From: Omphiscola glabra
Lineage: Eukaryota > Mollusca > Gastropoda > Lymnaeidae
Direction of reading: 5' to 3'
Assembly: GCA_964017045.1 (NCBI GenBank)
Contig: OZ024802.1
Coordinates: 7,672,413 to 7,736,412 of the forward strand
Length of the DNA: 64,000 nt
The translations under genes and the position numbers were made by a program. The notes beneath the pieces were generated by a model that was not told the origin of the DNA, did no database searches, and was given only the letters and a program-made list of their open reading frames with translations. Positions 9,480 to 21,847 of this stretch are shown here, one piece after another. Every line of letters begins with the position of its first letter. Within the stretch, counting starts at the first letter, position 1.

Positions 9480-9640
9480 TGGGTGGATAAATTTTATGGA
9501 TGGATAAATATCATGGGTGGATAAGTGTCATAGATGGATACAATTTCATGAATAAATAACTGTAATGGATGACTAATATCATGGGTGGAAAAATGTCATG
9601 GATGCCAAATTGCATGGGTGGAGACGTTTTGTTGATGTAC
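9480..9640. repeat. Degenerate ATGGATGGATAAATATC repeats
   Basis: About seven imperfect 22-23 bp copies with GGATAAAT and CATGGGTGGAT motifs. It is older than its neighbours, judging by divergence. Confidence 0.75.
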
Positions 9641-9737
9641 ATAAATTATGAATAGATACATATTATGGATAATCAAATTCAAGGAGATGGTAACATTCAA
9701 AGATTTAGAGGCTGGAATTAGAAGATTCAGGATATTA

Positions 9738-10035
9738 GATGGGGACATCAGATAGTGACATTAGATGGGGACATTAGATGGGGGACATTATATGGGGACA
9801 TAAGATAGGGACATAACATGGGGGACATTAGATGGTGACGTTAGAGGGGGACTTTAGATGGGGACATTAGATGGGGGACATTAGATGGGGACATTAGATG
9901 GGGGACATTAGAGGAGGACATTAGATGGGGAACATTAGATGGGGACATTAGATGGGGGACATTATATGGGGACATTAGATGGGGACATTAGATGGGGGAC
10001 ATTAGATGGGGACCATTAGATGGGAACATTAGATG
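9738..10035. repeat. 15-16 bp repeat GGGGACATTAGATG, about 20 copies
   Basis: Unit GGGGACATTAGATGG with frequent one-base G insertions (GGGGGACATT). A poly(C) run follows at 10092-10104. Confidence 0.93.
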
Positions 10036-10129
10036 TTGAAAAGATGTGTAATCCAAAATGTACGGTAAAGATTTTTACACCTTTTCGCGGTCCCCCCCCC
10101 CCCCGGGTTAATCCTGACATAATAGAAAA

Positions 10130-10372
10130 CCTTCATCTCACTATATCTGACTGAACTTTCGTCTCACTATATCCGACTAAACCTTTGTCTCACTATATCA
10201 GACTAAACCTTCGTCTCACTATGTCAGACTAAACCTTCGTCTCACTATATCAGACTAAACTCTCGTCTCACTATATCAGACTAAACTCTCGTCTCACTAT
10301 ATCAGACTAAACTCTCGTCTCACTATATCAGACTAAACTCTCGTCTCACTATATCCGACTAAAACTCAACCC
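10130..10372. repeat. 26-bp minisatellite, about 9 copies
   Basis: Unit with ACTATATCAGACTAAAC and TCTCGTCTC. First copies are divergent (ATCTGACTGAACTTTC), middle copies are nearly identical. Confidence 0.95.
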
Positions 10373-10682
10373 CACTATGTAACAAACCCACCCCGTCAAA
10401 ACTGTAGTATCAGCCTCTGTTCCATCATATCTGACAACTGGCCAGACCGATCGTCTGCACATCATCTCAGGTTGATGACAGGGGCGTACTCCCACCACTC
10501 ACCTTCCTTACCACTTATCTTCCCCACCGCTCGCCTCCCCATCCCTCGCCTCCCCCACCCCACTCCTCTAACCACCCCCTCAGGCACTCCCTAAAAACAG
10601 CTGGTTCACTCCCGCCCACAACACGCGCCATGGTCATTGCTGTCTCCTTTTTTTTGTCTGGAAAGTGCACGCGCGGATTTTA

Positions 10683-10704
10683 ATGAGCAGACGTGAAGAG
10701 AAGG
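10683..10704 (+). other. Candidate exon end with strong donor
   Basis: ATGAGCAGACGTGAAGAGAAGG is followed by GTAAGT at 10705. A pyrimidine-rich stretch ending GTCTGGAAAG at about 10664 could be an acceptor, giving a 40-nt exon with one open phase. There is no connection to another exon, so this may be a chance donor. Confidence 0.2.
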
Positions 10705-10885
10705 GTAAGTTGTTTTATGTCTTAGACCTATATTCCCCCCTGGGTTATACAAACAGTTTCTAGGAAGAGAACGTCCACTGAAAGATCAGATTTGAGTTGT
10801 TTTCATAGTGGGACTTCTGGTCCAGAGTGTCAAGAACATTTTGAATGTGAATTTATCCTTGATGAACCATTTTCTTTGTTGAAAT

Positions 10886-11222
10886 TAATAACTTTTGTTA
10901 CGTGAGTATTTTAACAACTTTTATTAAGTGAGTATTTTAACAACTTTTATTAAGTGAGTATTTTAACAACTTTTATTAAGTGAGTATTTTAACAACTTTT
11001 ATTAAGTGAGTATTTTAACAACTTTTATTAAGTGAGTATTTTAACAACTTTTGTTACGTGAGTATTTTAACAACTTTTGTTACGTGAGTATTTTAACAAC
11101 TTTTGTTACGTGAGTATTTTAACAACTTTTATTAAGTGAGTATTTTAACAACTTTTGTTACGTGAGTATTTTAACAACTTTTATTAAGTGAGTATTTTAA
11201 CAACTTTTGTTACGTGAGTATT
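10886..11222. repeat. 26-bp minisatellite, 13 copies, two unit types
   Basis: Units share GTGAGTATTTTAACAAC and fall into two classes, TTTTATTAAG and TTTTGTTACG. Blocks of the first class are followed by blocks of the second and then an alternation. Every GTTACGTGAGTATT unit contains a donor-like GTGAGT. Confidence 0.96.
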
Positions 11223-11256
11223 TTTAAATTTATCATTTCATATGTCTTGCAATAAT

Positions 11257-11368
11257 TTTGAAACTACCTTTAAATAATGCAGATTTCGAAACTACCTTTA
11301 AATAGCGCAGATTTCAAAATTACCCTTAAATAACGCAAATTTCGAAAGTACCTTTAAATAACGCAGAC
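11257..11368. repeat. 28-bp repeat, 4 copies
   Basis: Units based on GAAACTACCTTTAAATAACG followed by CAGATTTC. Confidence 0.9.
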
Positions 11369-11589
11369 ATTGAATTCATCAATGTTTATTGCCAGTTTGT
11401 TGTTGTTGTTTTTTTATTAGTTTATTGTAATGGTGGCATTTATTATAGATGAATCAGAGGCGTCAATCAGAGGCGTATACACGAGTTAATGTTCCCTCGT
11501 CTACTGAATGAGTTTTGTAAACTACATGTTTAAATGAACATCAGTAACCTTCTTGTTTGATCTCTAGTGGATAGCACATTAATCCACAG

Positions 11590-12470
11590 CATCACCCCAT
11601 GTCAACCTACACTCACCCCATGTCAACCTACACTCACCCCATGTCAACATACACTCATCCCATGTCAACCTAAACTCACCCCATGTTAACCTACACTCAC
11701 CCCATGTCAACATACACTCATCCCATGTCAACCTACACTCACCATGTCAACCTACACTCACGCCATGTCAACATACACTCATCCCATGTCAACCTACACT
11801 CTTCCCATGTCAACATGCACTCACCCCATGTAAACCTACACCCACCCCATGTCAACCTACACTCATCCCATGTCAACCTACATTCACCCCATGTCAAACT
11901 GCTCTCACCCCGTGTTAACCTACACTCATCCCATGTTAACCTACACTCACCCCATGTCAACCTACACTCACCCCATGTCAACCTACCTCATCCCATGTCA
12001 ACATGCACTCACCCCATGTAAACCTACACCCACGCCCATGTCAACCTACACTCATCCCATGTCAACCTACATTCACCCCATGTCAAACTGCTCTCACCCC
12101 GTGTCAACCTGCTCTCACCCCGTGTCAACCTACACTCATCCCATGTCGACCTACACACACCACGTGTCAGCCTACATTCACCCCGTGTCAACCTACACTC
12201 ACCTCGTGTCAACCTGCACTCACCTCATGTCAACCTGCACTCACCCCGTGTCATCCTACACTCACCCCGTGTCAACCGACACTCACCCCGTGTCAACGTA
12301 CACTCACCCCGTGTCAACCTACACACACCCCGTGTCAACCTACACTCACCCCGTGTCAACCTGCACTTACCCCGTGTCAACCTACACTCACCCCGTGTCA
12401 ACCTGCACTCACCCCGTGTCAACCGACACTCACCCCGTGTCACCCTACACACACCCTGCGTCAACATCCC
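11590..12470. repeat. 22-bp minisatellite, about 40 copies
   Basis: Unit CATGTCAACCTACACTCACC plus CC. CATGTCAA dominates the first half and CGTGTCAA the second half. A block of about 160 bp (with TGCACTCACCCCATGTAAAC, then CAAACTGCTCTCACC) is repeated at about 11814 and 12003, showing segmental duplication within the array. Thr/Pro/His-rich frames on the + strand are artefacts. Confidence 0.97.
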
Positions 12471-12479
12471 CTCATAGGA

Positions 12480-12930
12480 ATGTAAAGAACACAAATTGTT
12501 GTATTTTGAATTTCGTAGTTCTCCACTCATATCAGCTGAGACTGTTAGTTTCTTGTTTCACAGCAACGCTACAAGCGTGGCCTTTATGCTGTAAATATTT
12601 TACCGTCTCAACTGTGCATATATGCTAAAAACGTTGTTTCGTTATTGGCATTTCTCCCGGTCAGCTAACTCAAACATCAGATCCGGACGATGAAGTGTTT
12701 CCGGAAACGTACCGACGACCACGTGTCTAATTAACCGGGCCATGTCCGCGCATGACCTATTCTCAGGCGATATCGGCTATTAGTCCCGGCTGATCGTCCT
12801 ACCGTCGTCTGCCACATACTGGACAGTTCTCATCGCCGTGACCTCCTTAAGACAAACAGATGTCGTAATTTATTGATACATGCTTATTCCCTTGACCTGA
12901 TTTTGAAACTTTGTTTTATTAGACTGTTGA
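12480..12930. other. Unique DNA between arrays
   Basis: Mixed-composition sequence with several CpG-containing stretches (12660-12800). No splice-bounded open frame, repeat or transposon end was recognised. Confidence 0.4.
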
Positions 12931-12934
12931 TATG

Positions 12935-13315
12935 AACCGTCTAGATGCCATGACACACTTAATTGGTAGCAAAGAAAACCGTCTAGATGCCATGACACAC
13001 TTAATTGCTAGCAAAGAAAACCGTCTAGATGCCATGACACACTTAATTGCTAGCAAAGAAAACTGTCTAGATGCCATGACACACTTAATTGCTAGCAAAG
13101 AAAACCGTCTAGATGCCATGACACACTTTATTGCTAGCTAAGAAAACCGTCTAGATGCCATGACACACTTAATTGCTAGCAAAGAAAACCGTCTAGATGC
13201 CATGACGCACTTAATTGCTAGCAAAGAAAACCGTCTATATGCCATAACACACTTAATTGCTAGCAAAGAAAACCGTCTAGATGCCATGACACACCATATT
13301 GCTAGCAAAGAAACA
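12935..13315. repeat. 42-bp minisatellite, 9 copies
   Basis: Each unit has AACCGTCTAGATGCCATGAC, then ACACTTAATTGCTAGCAAAGA. Copies differ by only one or a few bases. Forty-two bp equals 14 codons, so frames on both strands remain open (NRLDAMTHLIASKE type). Confidence 0.97.
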
Positions 13316-13424
13316 GGAAACTGAGACATTTAGTGTTCTTTAATGAATATGAAGATCGAAATTATAAATGATTTGAAAAAATTAAGCTTAATATACTCCA
13401 TAAGTAAAAGAGTCTCATGCTGTA

Positions 13425-13870
13425 TAAGAAGGCCTCAAAAAGAAAACTGATGGTTAGTATAGCACCATCAAATTTATGATTAAGTAGGCCACCAAAAACC
13501 AACTGTTTAAGTAGACCAACATGAAACTGTCGGCAAAAAAAGACCACCATAAAACTGTTCTTTTAAGTAGGTCACCGTAAAACCACCATTTAAGTAGGCC
13601 ACCATAAGATCACCGTTTAAGTAGGCCACCACAAAACCACCATAAAAGAAGGCCATCATAACACCAATGTTTAAGTAGGCCACCGTAAAACTACTGTTTA
13701 AGTAGGTCACCGTAAAACCACCATTTAAGTAGGCCACCATAAAATCACCGTTTAAGTAGGCCACCATAAAATCACCGTTTAATTAGGCCACCATAAAATC
13801 ACCGTTTAATTAGGCCGTCATAAAATCACCGTTTAAGTAGGCCACCATAAAATCACCTTTTGAGTAGGTG
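13425..13870. repeat. 28-bp minisatellite, about 13 copies plus divergent flank
   Basis: Units of AAGTAGGCCACCATAAAATC plus ACCGTTT. 13425-13560 holds older divergent copies (GGCCTCAAAAAGAAAACTGA type) with lost register. Confidence 0.92.
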
Positions 13871-14108
13871 ACCATAGTTTTAATAATGCTCTAAAATTAC
13901 GGCAAGCGATTTTTAAGCTTGATGCAATGCTTCCGCAATGATGAACAGACTCGTTCGATTGGGGAATTTATGGATACTTTAATCAGCCATCAGATAGTTG
14001 TTGTGCCCCGGATCTAGGCTAACATCCCATAACTCCATGTTTTATAGGCGAGCCGTGTCAGAGGGCCTCTGCCAACAGTTGGCACAAACGCCTGGCATTT
14101 CACTGTTT

Positions 14109-14118
14109 GTATATAAAT
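14109..14118 (+). promoter_or_regulatory. TATA-like box before a GC-rich segment
   Basis: GTATATAAATA is followed about 5 bp later by CCCGGGCCCTCGCTCC. It resembles a core promoter, but no downstream exon was recognised, so this could be chance. Confidence 0.25.
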
Positions 14119-14139
14119 ACCCGGGCCCTCGCTCCCCCC

Positions 14140-14655
14140 GCCCCTCTCATCGTGTTAGGACGAGAGCAACACATTTCAAGGAAACACACATCTAACTTTA
14201 GGTCAAAAGGGTCAACAATTTCAAGTCTAGACCCTGGACAAGCTAAGCAGTGTCAGTATCCCTTAATATACAGTGTTATCTCCTATTTAAACCTAAAATA
14301 GAATCATTTATAAGGCTATAAAAACTCCCAGAGGTCTACCATGGTGCTTTAAATTAAGAAACATTTCAAACATACAGAAACATCTAATGCCATATCTGAA
14401 TCGTGTCTTCATTGCTGATATAAAAAACGAACATCTGAACCAAGCGTTTAATGTTATTGATATGAGACTATGACGTGGTTCTATGTGCATGTCCATTGAT
14501 TTTAAAACGTTATTGGGATCAAAATAATCCACACGAGGGTGCTTGTAGCTTTGAGCAATCATGTCCTAGAAACATGTTTGATATAATTGTGGAACTCATA
14601 TTCCTGTCTGTTAAGAATTTCAGTACAATTCTTTTGCGTAAAAATCATATTTTTT
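14140..14655. other. Unique DNA
   Basis: Nothing recognised between the TATA-like box and the 25-bp array. Short frames in both directions lack splice or coding support. Confidence 0.35.
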
Positions 14656-14656
14656 T

Positions 14657-15425
14657 AGATATCAATCACGCCAGACACCCTAGATATCAATCATGCCAGA
14701 CACCCTAAATATCAATCACGCCAGACACCCTAGATATCAATCACGCCATACACCCTAGATATCAATCACGCTAGACACCCTAGATATCAATCACGCCAGA
14801 CACCCTAGATATCAATCACGCCAGACACCCTAGATATCAATCACGCCAGACACCCTAGATATCAATCACGCCAGACGCCCTACATTTCAATAACGACAGA
14901 CACCCTAGATATCAATCACGGCAGGCGCCCTAAATTTCAATAACGCCAGACACCCTAGATATCAATCACGCCAGACACCCTAGATATCAATCACGCCAGA
15001 CACCCTAGATGTCAATCACGCCAGACGCATTAAATTTTAATAACGCCAGACACCCTAGATATCAATCATGCCAGACACCCTAAATTTCAATAACGCCAGA
15101 CACCCTAGATATCAATCACGCCAGACGCCCTACATTTTAATAACGACAGACACCCTAGATATCAATCAGGCCAGACGCCCAACATTTCAATAACGCCAGA
15201 CACCCTAGATATCAATCACGCCAGACGCCCTAAATTTCAATAACGCCAGACACCCTAGATATCAATCACGCCAGACGCCCTAAATTTCAATAACGCCAGA
15301 CACCCTAGATATCAACCACGCCAGACGCCCTAAATGTCAATAACGCCAGACACCCTAGATATCAATCACGCCAGACGCCCTAAATTTCAATAACGCCAGA
15401 CACCCTAGATATCAATCACGCCAGA
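14657..15425. repeat. 25-bp minisatellite with 50-bp higher-order dimers, about 31 copies
   Basis: The unit is AGATATCAATCACGCCAGAC plus ACCCT. Copies 1-9 are uniform. From about 14880 onward, units of type A (AGATATCAATCACG) alternate with type B (AAATTTCAATAACG), giving 50-bp dimers. This is the organisation seen in higher-order satellite DNA. Confidence 0.96.
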
Positions 15426-15429
15426 CTCT

Positions 15430-16035
15430 TGTAAAAGCTTTTAACAAACTTGGAAAGCTATCAGTTCAACGCACAGGCCAGGTTTCTAAACACGCCATCT
15501 AGTCTTTAAAGAAATAAAACACCAAGGTTTCTAAACACGTTTTTTCTTTAACACAATAAAACACGACGATTTCAACAAAAATTTTGACATTTAAAAAAAA
15601 GAATACTTTTTTTTTTCATTTATTGTATGCATATGAATGACAAACTGTTGTCATTGCTCTGACAAATCTAATTTGGGGAGATATTGACTATTTCCTTTCT
15701 TTAACCTTTTATTTGTCGTATGCTGTTACGGGCAAAACGTGTCATCATGGCATCTAGAGACCGCCTGGTGATTCTAGTCACAGAGTCAACGCATTATATA
15801 CATTGCCTAGGCATTCTATACAACGTCAAATACTTCTATAAAATGTCCGACTTGACTTAATGCAAACTCTATGAAGACATACAAGCATTTTGCCTAGCTT
15901 CTGTTAAAAGTTTTTGTTTTTTGTGTTTTGGTTTGTTGGAGCAGTCTGGTTTATAAATACATTGTTAAATTAACGATTTGTTTTTACACAAAAACATTTT
16001 CTATTTTGACACTTGGCCTTTTACTTGCACTTATC
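15430..16035. other. AT-rich unique DNA
   Basis: No gene or array. Two short AACACG-containing similarities (GGTTTCTAAACACG at about 15481 and 15526) form a 45-bp-spaced degenerate duplication. Confidence 0.4.
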
Positions 16036-16039
16036 ACAC

Positions 16040-16135
16040 CGTTGCCCAGATCCAGTAGACTGTTGTGTTGCCCAGATCCAGTAGACTGCTGTGTTGCCCA
16101 GATCCAGTACACTGCTGTGTTGCCCAGATCCAGTA
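16040..16135. repeat. 26-bp repeat, about 4 copies
   Basis: Units with GTTGCCCAGATCCAGTAGAC then TGCTGT. Confidence 0.93.
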
Positions 16136-16139
16136 GCTA

Positions 16140-17918
16140 CAAAACATCTCTGAAGACGCGAATCTACAAATATCTACAAATGATACTGCTAGACAACAGA
16201 GTTATATAAGATCTCATTTTTCTCAATATAATTAGCCTTTATTGACATCAGAAGACATTCTGATGGACAAAAATCTCTCACCTTGCAACTGGACAACACC
16301 TACTGGAACTGGACACGGATTTTACCAAGTGTCCAAAAAAAAGCTTTTGTGTAAAAAATTAAATGTTTTTGTTATTCAAAATTTAATTATTCTATTTTTA
16401 AGCAATAATTATTTTTAAAAAGTAACTAAAAACAACAGCCATTAGCCATTTTTCTACTTGAAATGTTTTTATGCTGTTAATTTGTTTGATTAGTCTAATG
16501 TCTTTGTGTGTTATAGTATACTAAGCCTGGAAGGAATGTATAGAATGTCTGACGACGTTAGTCAAAGTGTGAAATACATAAGACATTATACACATTGCAT
16601 AGACCTTTTTTTAGAATGCCTGTATTTGACACTTTGCCTGTAACAAGAGCAACGTTGGGAAACTTAACGTCTAGTTTAATTGTATGTTTTATTTTAGCAG
16701 CTAACGTGTTCTGTCCGGTATAACATTGGGCAAACACGTTCTAGGTTTTCTATGTAAAATACGTTTGACGAGACCTACATACTAGGAGAGGAGGAATCTT
16801 ACAGAGAACAAACTGATGGGTCTTCAATAGTATATCACGGGAGACCACTCGACGAGGATGAGGGTACATTGAGGTGTGGAGCAAGTGTGGTATGGGTCTC
16901 CTGTGGTTTTGAACATCGGCGGAGTGGGACTCCTGTAGTGTGGTGTCATATTTTATTACACGTTGGGGATAATGCTTGTTTAAACGTGGACAGAAATATG
17001 CTGGCAATGGAAACTAAATTTAGGGTTATAACAAGGCGAAAAATAGACTATTCATTAAACGACATTTAGCCTAATTTTTTCTACAATAATTGATAACAAT
17101 AACAAAATAATACTCTATGAGACCTTCCCTATCAATGGATCATTTGCTTCGCAAAGAAACACTATTGTAAAAGCCTATATCCCAAACTTTTAAAACTTGT
17201 TATGATTAATAAAAACTTGCTTAAAAAGTGCTTTCTTAATCTGGATTCTTCAACTGCGGAGAAAGCTAACCAATTACAATATTTTAGAAGTGTAACATTG
17301 CTGGATATATTTGTTCAGCAAGTTATCTAACATTATCATCCTTAATTTAACTACTATCACTCATCTCAAGAATTGAATAAGGTCGGATCTATCACACAGT
17401 TCTTTATTTACTTAGTCAATACAAATATGATTCTTGATTCAGATAAATCCATGTAACATATGTAGTTACTATATAACATAAGAAATCTTCAGTACAATTC
17501 CACTCATGAATTAATAGCACATTCAAATATGGCCTACATGTCTCCCCGACTCAAAACGTGTCCTCACAATATGGCTTCCAGCCTTATCCACATAAAAATC
17601 ATGCAATCCTCTTCCGCCACCAAACTAGTTCCTCTTGTTCTCATCCTATATGGTTAAATTACTACGCCACCGTGCAGCGGTATAAACAATTCAATCATGT
17701 GACTGAGTGTCGTTAACTTGTTGTGTTACAAGAAGCACTTCATTTAAATGAAAGGATGAGTTTAGATTAGGCCGTTTATTACGTGGTCTGACGTCACTGC
17801 TCCAGGTGAGAGAGAGTGAGTTTAATTTTCACTAGAAAATACTCGCACCATCTAGTGACGTCATATTGGAGTGTGAAACGAGGATATAATTGAGTTGAGT
17901 CGTTCTTGAGAAACTTTG
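16140..17918. other. Long unique AT-rich stretch
   Basis: No array, transposon terminus or splice-bounded coding frame was recognised. It contains TGACGTCA at 17789-17796 and 17856-17863. It is the longest unstructured stretch in the first third of the window. Confidence 0.45.
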
Positions 17919-18063
17919 GAGTGTCTTTTCTGTCAATATGATTGATGTCCATCTCATGTGAGTCAGTGTCTTTTCTGTCAATCTTATTGATGTCCATTTC
18001 ACGCGAGTCAGTGTCTTTTCTGTCCATATTATTGATGTCCATCTCATGTGAGTCACTGTCTAC
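17919..18063. repeat. 45-bp repeat, about 3 copies
   Basis: Units contain GTCTTTTCTGTCAAT, ATTGATGTCCAT and GTGAGTCAGT. Forty-five bp equals 15 codons, so a short frame persists on the minus strand. Confidence 0.92.
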
Positions 18064-18334
18064 GGACATTGGCCTAAATGAAGTCAATATGACTTTGGAA
18101 AAGTAGACTTGATCAGGATATAATATGGTCAAAGTGTAGATGATCACAACAATAAAATACATGACATGACTGTGAACAGGTCACCAATACCAGACTCACA
18201 AAATGTAATAAACAAAATGTCACGTTACTTTGTTTCTCAGACATGATACATGAATATGATATGGTGAAAATTCCCGGCGGTTCAAAGTCAGGGACCCGGT
18301 GTCACTAAACATAAATTATCTTCTCATTATCAGT

Positions 18335-18440
18335 AGCCATGTATAGAACCAGTAGCCATGTGAAGAACAAGCAGTCATGTATAGAACCATTAGCAATGCC
18401 TGTATAGAGCCAGTAGCCATGTATAGAACCAGTAGCGATG
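18335..18440. repeat. 19-bp repeat CAGTAGCCATGTATAGAAC, about 5 copies
   Basis: Imperfect copies with AGTAGCCATGTATAGAACC; two are diverged or expanded (CAGTCATG, TGCCTGTATAGAG). Confidence 0.85.
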
Positions 18441-18444
18441 ACAA

Positions 18445-19080
18445 AGGCATACAAATCTCAACCTTTATAAATGTCACGACACCTTCATAAAATTTCTCAA
18501 GTTGTGGTGACCCACCACCAGAAATATATCTTGAAATTGTGAAAAAGGTGTTGGTTGAGAAGTGGTTTTGATCTGGGGTGGAGGGTAGCAGAATTAATGG
18601 CTAAGGAGAGTGAAGAGTTGAGGGGGGGGCCGCTCTGTAAGTCAATACCCAGAAATATTTTTAAAAACTCTCACACCTAGTAATGGTTTTGCTTGGAAGA
18701 TGCTAACTTTTTAAGTTTAGGCAACAACGAAACATTTAAATCGGAATAACAATAAACTTAAAACGGATTTTTAAAAAATAACTAAAATGATGTATAGTGT
18801 ATTATTTTTAAAAGCTAAAACAGAACTTTCAAAATAAAGTCTCAACTAAAGAAATTCATCTTGCTAAAACAAGTAACTACACAACTATTTACACAAACTC
18901 CATGGCAGGTATTTTATTATTTTCATAGCTGTGCAGTTTTAGTTATCTGACATTAAGTTTTACCCCAACGCTGGTCAGTAGTCAATGACATATAGAAATA
19001 GATTTGTACAGAATCTATATGTCAGCATACTCAATCTATACATTGTGATTGATAGAGAAAGGGCGTAAGATTAATTAGAT
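18445..19080. other. Unique AT-rich DNA
   Basis: No feature recognised except a G-run (18620-18628). Confidence 0.4.
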
Positions 19081-19084
19081 GGAA

Positions 19085-19225
19085 GAGAAAGAGGATGAAA
19101 GAGAGAGAACAAGGGAGCGAGAGATAGAGAGAGAGAGAGAGTGTTGAGAGAGATAGAGAAAGAGAGTGTTGAGAGAGATAGAGAGAGAGAGAGAGTGTTG
19201 AGAGTGAGGGAGAGAAGGAGAGGGA
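19085..19225. repeat. (GA)n-rich microsatellite with GTGTTGAGAGAGATAGA units
   Basis: Purine-rich GAGAGA DNA with three GTGTTGAGAG interruptions spaced about 30 bp apart. Confidence 0.9.
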
Positions 19226-19718
19226 AAACGATCCAATCAAATATGGTGTTATTTTCGTCGAGCTTATTCCAAACAAATGCTCGCATCCAGAGCGAGTTCA
19301 AAGATCACATTTTTTATATCCAACAGGTAGAGATAGAAAAGATCAAGATCTAGTCGAGGATTTTTTCCAGCCTGTCATAATAACGGTTGACTCTGATGGC
19401 TAGACTCGCTAGAATCGCTAGACACGCGAGATTCCGTCTGGCCGTCTGTCACTCGCCTAAACAAACATCAATTAACATTTGTCGGCTCATGTTTCGTATA
19501 AACACTTCTTGAATATTAGGGGGCACAAACCCACAGGCGTGTAAGTAAACACGGTGCGTTACATTAAAACACTGGCTTTCTAATTAAGGGAATGCGCAGA
19601 CTCAGAAAAATGTATATAATTTCTTTTTAAAATCAGAAATAAATCAGCTTTTTGGTTGTTGTTTTTTAAAAACTTGTTTGTGTCAAAGTAGAGTTTGTGT
19701 TTGTGTGCATAATAATTC

Positions 19719-19760
19719 AGAGGTTGGCAACCTACGACAACCGTGCCAGACCCAGCATGC
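19719..19760 (+). mobile_element. Possible hAT terminus
   Basis: CAGAGGTTGGCAACCTACGA resembles the common hAT end CAGGGGTCGGCAACCTACGG. No matching right end or target duplication was found. Confidence 0.25.
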
Positions 19761-20151
19761 AGTGCGATTTTGAATGGCAAGCAGAAGACCAAAAAAATAA
19801 TAAGTATATTCTTTATAAAGACACTAGCCGAAAACCCGGCTATTGTCGGGTTTATATTCGAAATTTAAAAAAACTCACACACAAACACAAATACATTCTA
19901 AAGCGTCATCAGCGTATTTGTACATTGTAAGCCATGTAAAAAAAAAAAACTTCCTAAAATTAACCTTTAATTTTTTTTTTAAATCGTTAATAAAAAAAAC
20001 AAACATATTTCTTTTAAACATTGAATTTTGTGCCCATCCCGTTTCAGTTGATATTCAACCTGACCACAGCCGAAGAACAATGGTCATGTATCAATAAAAT
20101 AAAGGAGGATCCACATTATACAATGAGTCATTTCAATTATCCCTAATGTAG

Positions 20152-20489
20152 CGTATCCGGAAATTTGATCGCAAGAAATTTTGTCGAATCGTCCTTTTAC
20201 TTTACACGTTAAAATTTTGCGTCAAATTTCTTTTTGAACGCATTATTTTTTTTTATTATATGTATGTATGTATGGCATGTTTCCGTCTACGAGAGACGAT
20301 AGATTATCTTGTCTGGTTGCAGCTCTTGGTGTGACTAGTGTTTTATTATATAGTGCGTTCAAAAAGAAATTTGACGAAAATTTTAACGTCTGAACTGAAA
20401 AAAAGATTCTACCAAATTTCCGTTCGATCAAATTTCCGTCGATCAATTTTCAGTCGACAAAATTTCTTCCGATCAAATTTCCGGTATCT
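20152..20489. mobile_element. Foldback-like element with long nested inverted repeats
   Basis: The outer arms CCGGAAATTTGATCG (20157) and CGATCAAATTTCCGG (20470-20484) extend through AAGAAATTTTGTCGA with about one mismatch in 31 bp. Inner arms (CGTTAAAATTTT through CAAATTTCTTTTTGAACGCA at about 20206-20243, and its reverse complement at about 20356-20390) form a second long inverted repeat. The loop is about 110 bp. CTAATGTAG at 20143-20151 and 20490-20498 flanks it, a 9-bp direct repeat (13/14 if extended leftward). Nine-bp duplications and long arms fit Mutator- or foldback-type elements. There are no coding genes. Confidence 0.72.
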
Positions 20490-20499
20490 CTAATGTAGG

Positions 20500-21315
20500 G
20501 ACACTATAAAAAAATGGAAAAACAACTTTTCGGACAAGTATTCGAGGGAATTGTTCAACATTATCCAATTACAATCAGAATGAATTAGCAAAGATTTTGC
20601 CATAGATTTATTTTTACTGTTGGGGCCCTGGGCGCCCAAAGAGCTTAGTCGTTAATTGATTTATATCAGATAACGATTAAACTTTCGATACGAAATTGTC
20701 CCATTAAATTCTGTTGAAAACGTCAAAGAGTATTCATGATATATATATATATCTATCTATATACCTATATCAAAAGGTGCACATTTGTCAGTGTGTGGCT
20801 GCATGCGTTCCTACATAGAACTTGGCACGCATATTTATTTTTATCCAGCAGTAAATGCTGGCCGGGGTGGGGGGTGGGGTGGGGTCCGTTTGGTGCCGGG
20901 GAACCTAAATTCTTTTTTTAAATTTATAAAATACATATATGTAATTTCAAACATCCTATGGGTGAATGTATCTTAAAAAGACTTCGTACACATAAACTTG
21001 ATTAACCAGATTTAAATACTGAGAGGAACTGAACTCGTGTTATCCACTGGATATACACAAGAGATTTGTACAAAATTTTGGTCCAGATCTATCCATTAAT
21101 TGTTATTTTATTTATAATTTTTTTTTTTGTTTAAACTAAAATTTCGCCCACAACGCTGAATGGGATTTTCAAAAATATTTCAAACCACGTGACCATTTTC
21201 TTCCTGATAATGAAGGGAAACAACCATCTATCCAAAGTTTGACAAATTGCTTTTATTCCATGTATGCGGTAAAAACATAAATATTTTACCAGAAACAAAC
21301 ATTGGATGAACATTG
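20500..21315. other. Unique AT-rich DNA
   Basis: A TATATATCTATCTATATACC microsatellite-like stretch at 20740-20765 and a G-rich stretch at 20863-20886. No gene seen. Confidence 0.4.
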
Positions 21316-21316
21316 C

Positions 21317-21595
21317 CATCCAAATAAAATGATGCTTTTGGCTAAATCTCACACCTGTGATTCTCCCAGCCCAACACACACACAAACATACAAAATGATG
21401 TTTGGGGCTAAATCTCACACCTGTGATTCTCCCAGCCCAACACACACACACATACACACACACATATACAAAATGATGTTTGGGGCTAAATCTCACACCT
21501 GTGATTCTCCCAGCCCAACACACACACACATACAAAATGATGTTTGGGGCTAAATCTCACACCTGTGATTCTCCCAGCCCAACACACACACACAT
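21317..21595. repeat. 60-72 bp repeat, 4 copies, each ending in (CA)n
   Basis: Each copy has GCTAAATCTCACACCTGTGA, TTCTCCCAGCCCAACACACA, a variable (CA)n tract, then CAAAATGATGTTTGGG. The variable (CA)n changes unit length. Confidence 0.95.
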
Positions 21596-21847
21596 TAGAC
21601 TGGTAATAATAACAATTGAAAAACGTAACCCTGGTTACGCCACTACACTATTTACGCCTTTGCGATTCATTGTTCGGTTGTCTTGTGGTCGCACTATGCG
21701 TTATACATTCATTGTTTGTTTTCACGCTGAATGAAAGAAGCTATTCTGTTTTGGCAGAATATCAACACAAGTTTACCGACCGCTGGGTAATGTCTTAGTT
21801 TCATACATAAAAATATTTCTTCTTCCCGGGAAATCTCACAACTTATC

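Noticed and set aside
11590..12470. CRISPR-like regular repeats
   Set aside because: Units are head to tail with no spacers, in a eukaryotic context. The same holds for all arrays in the window.
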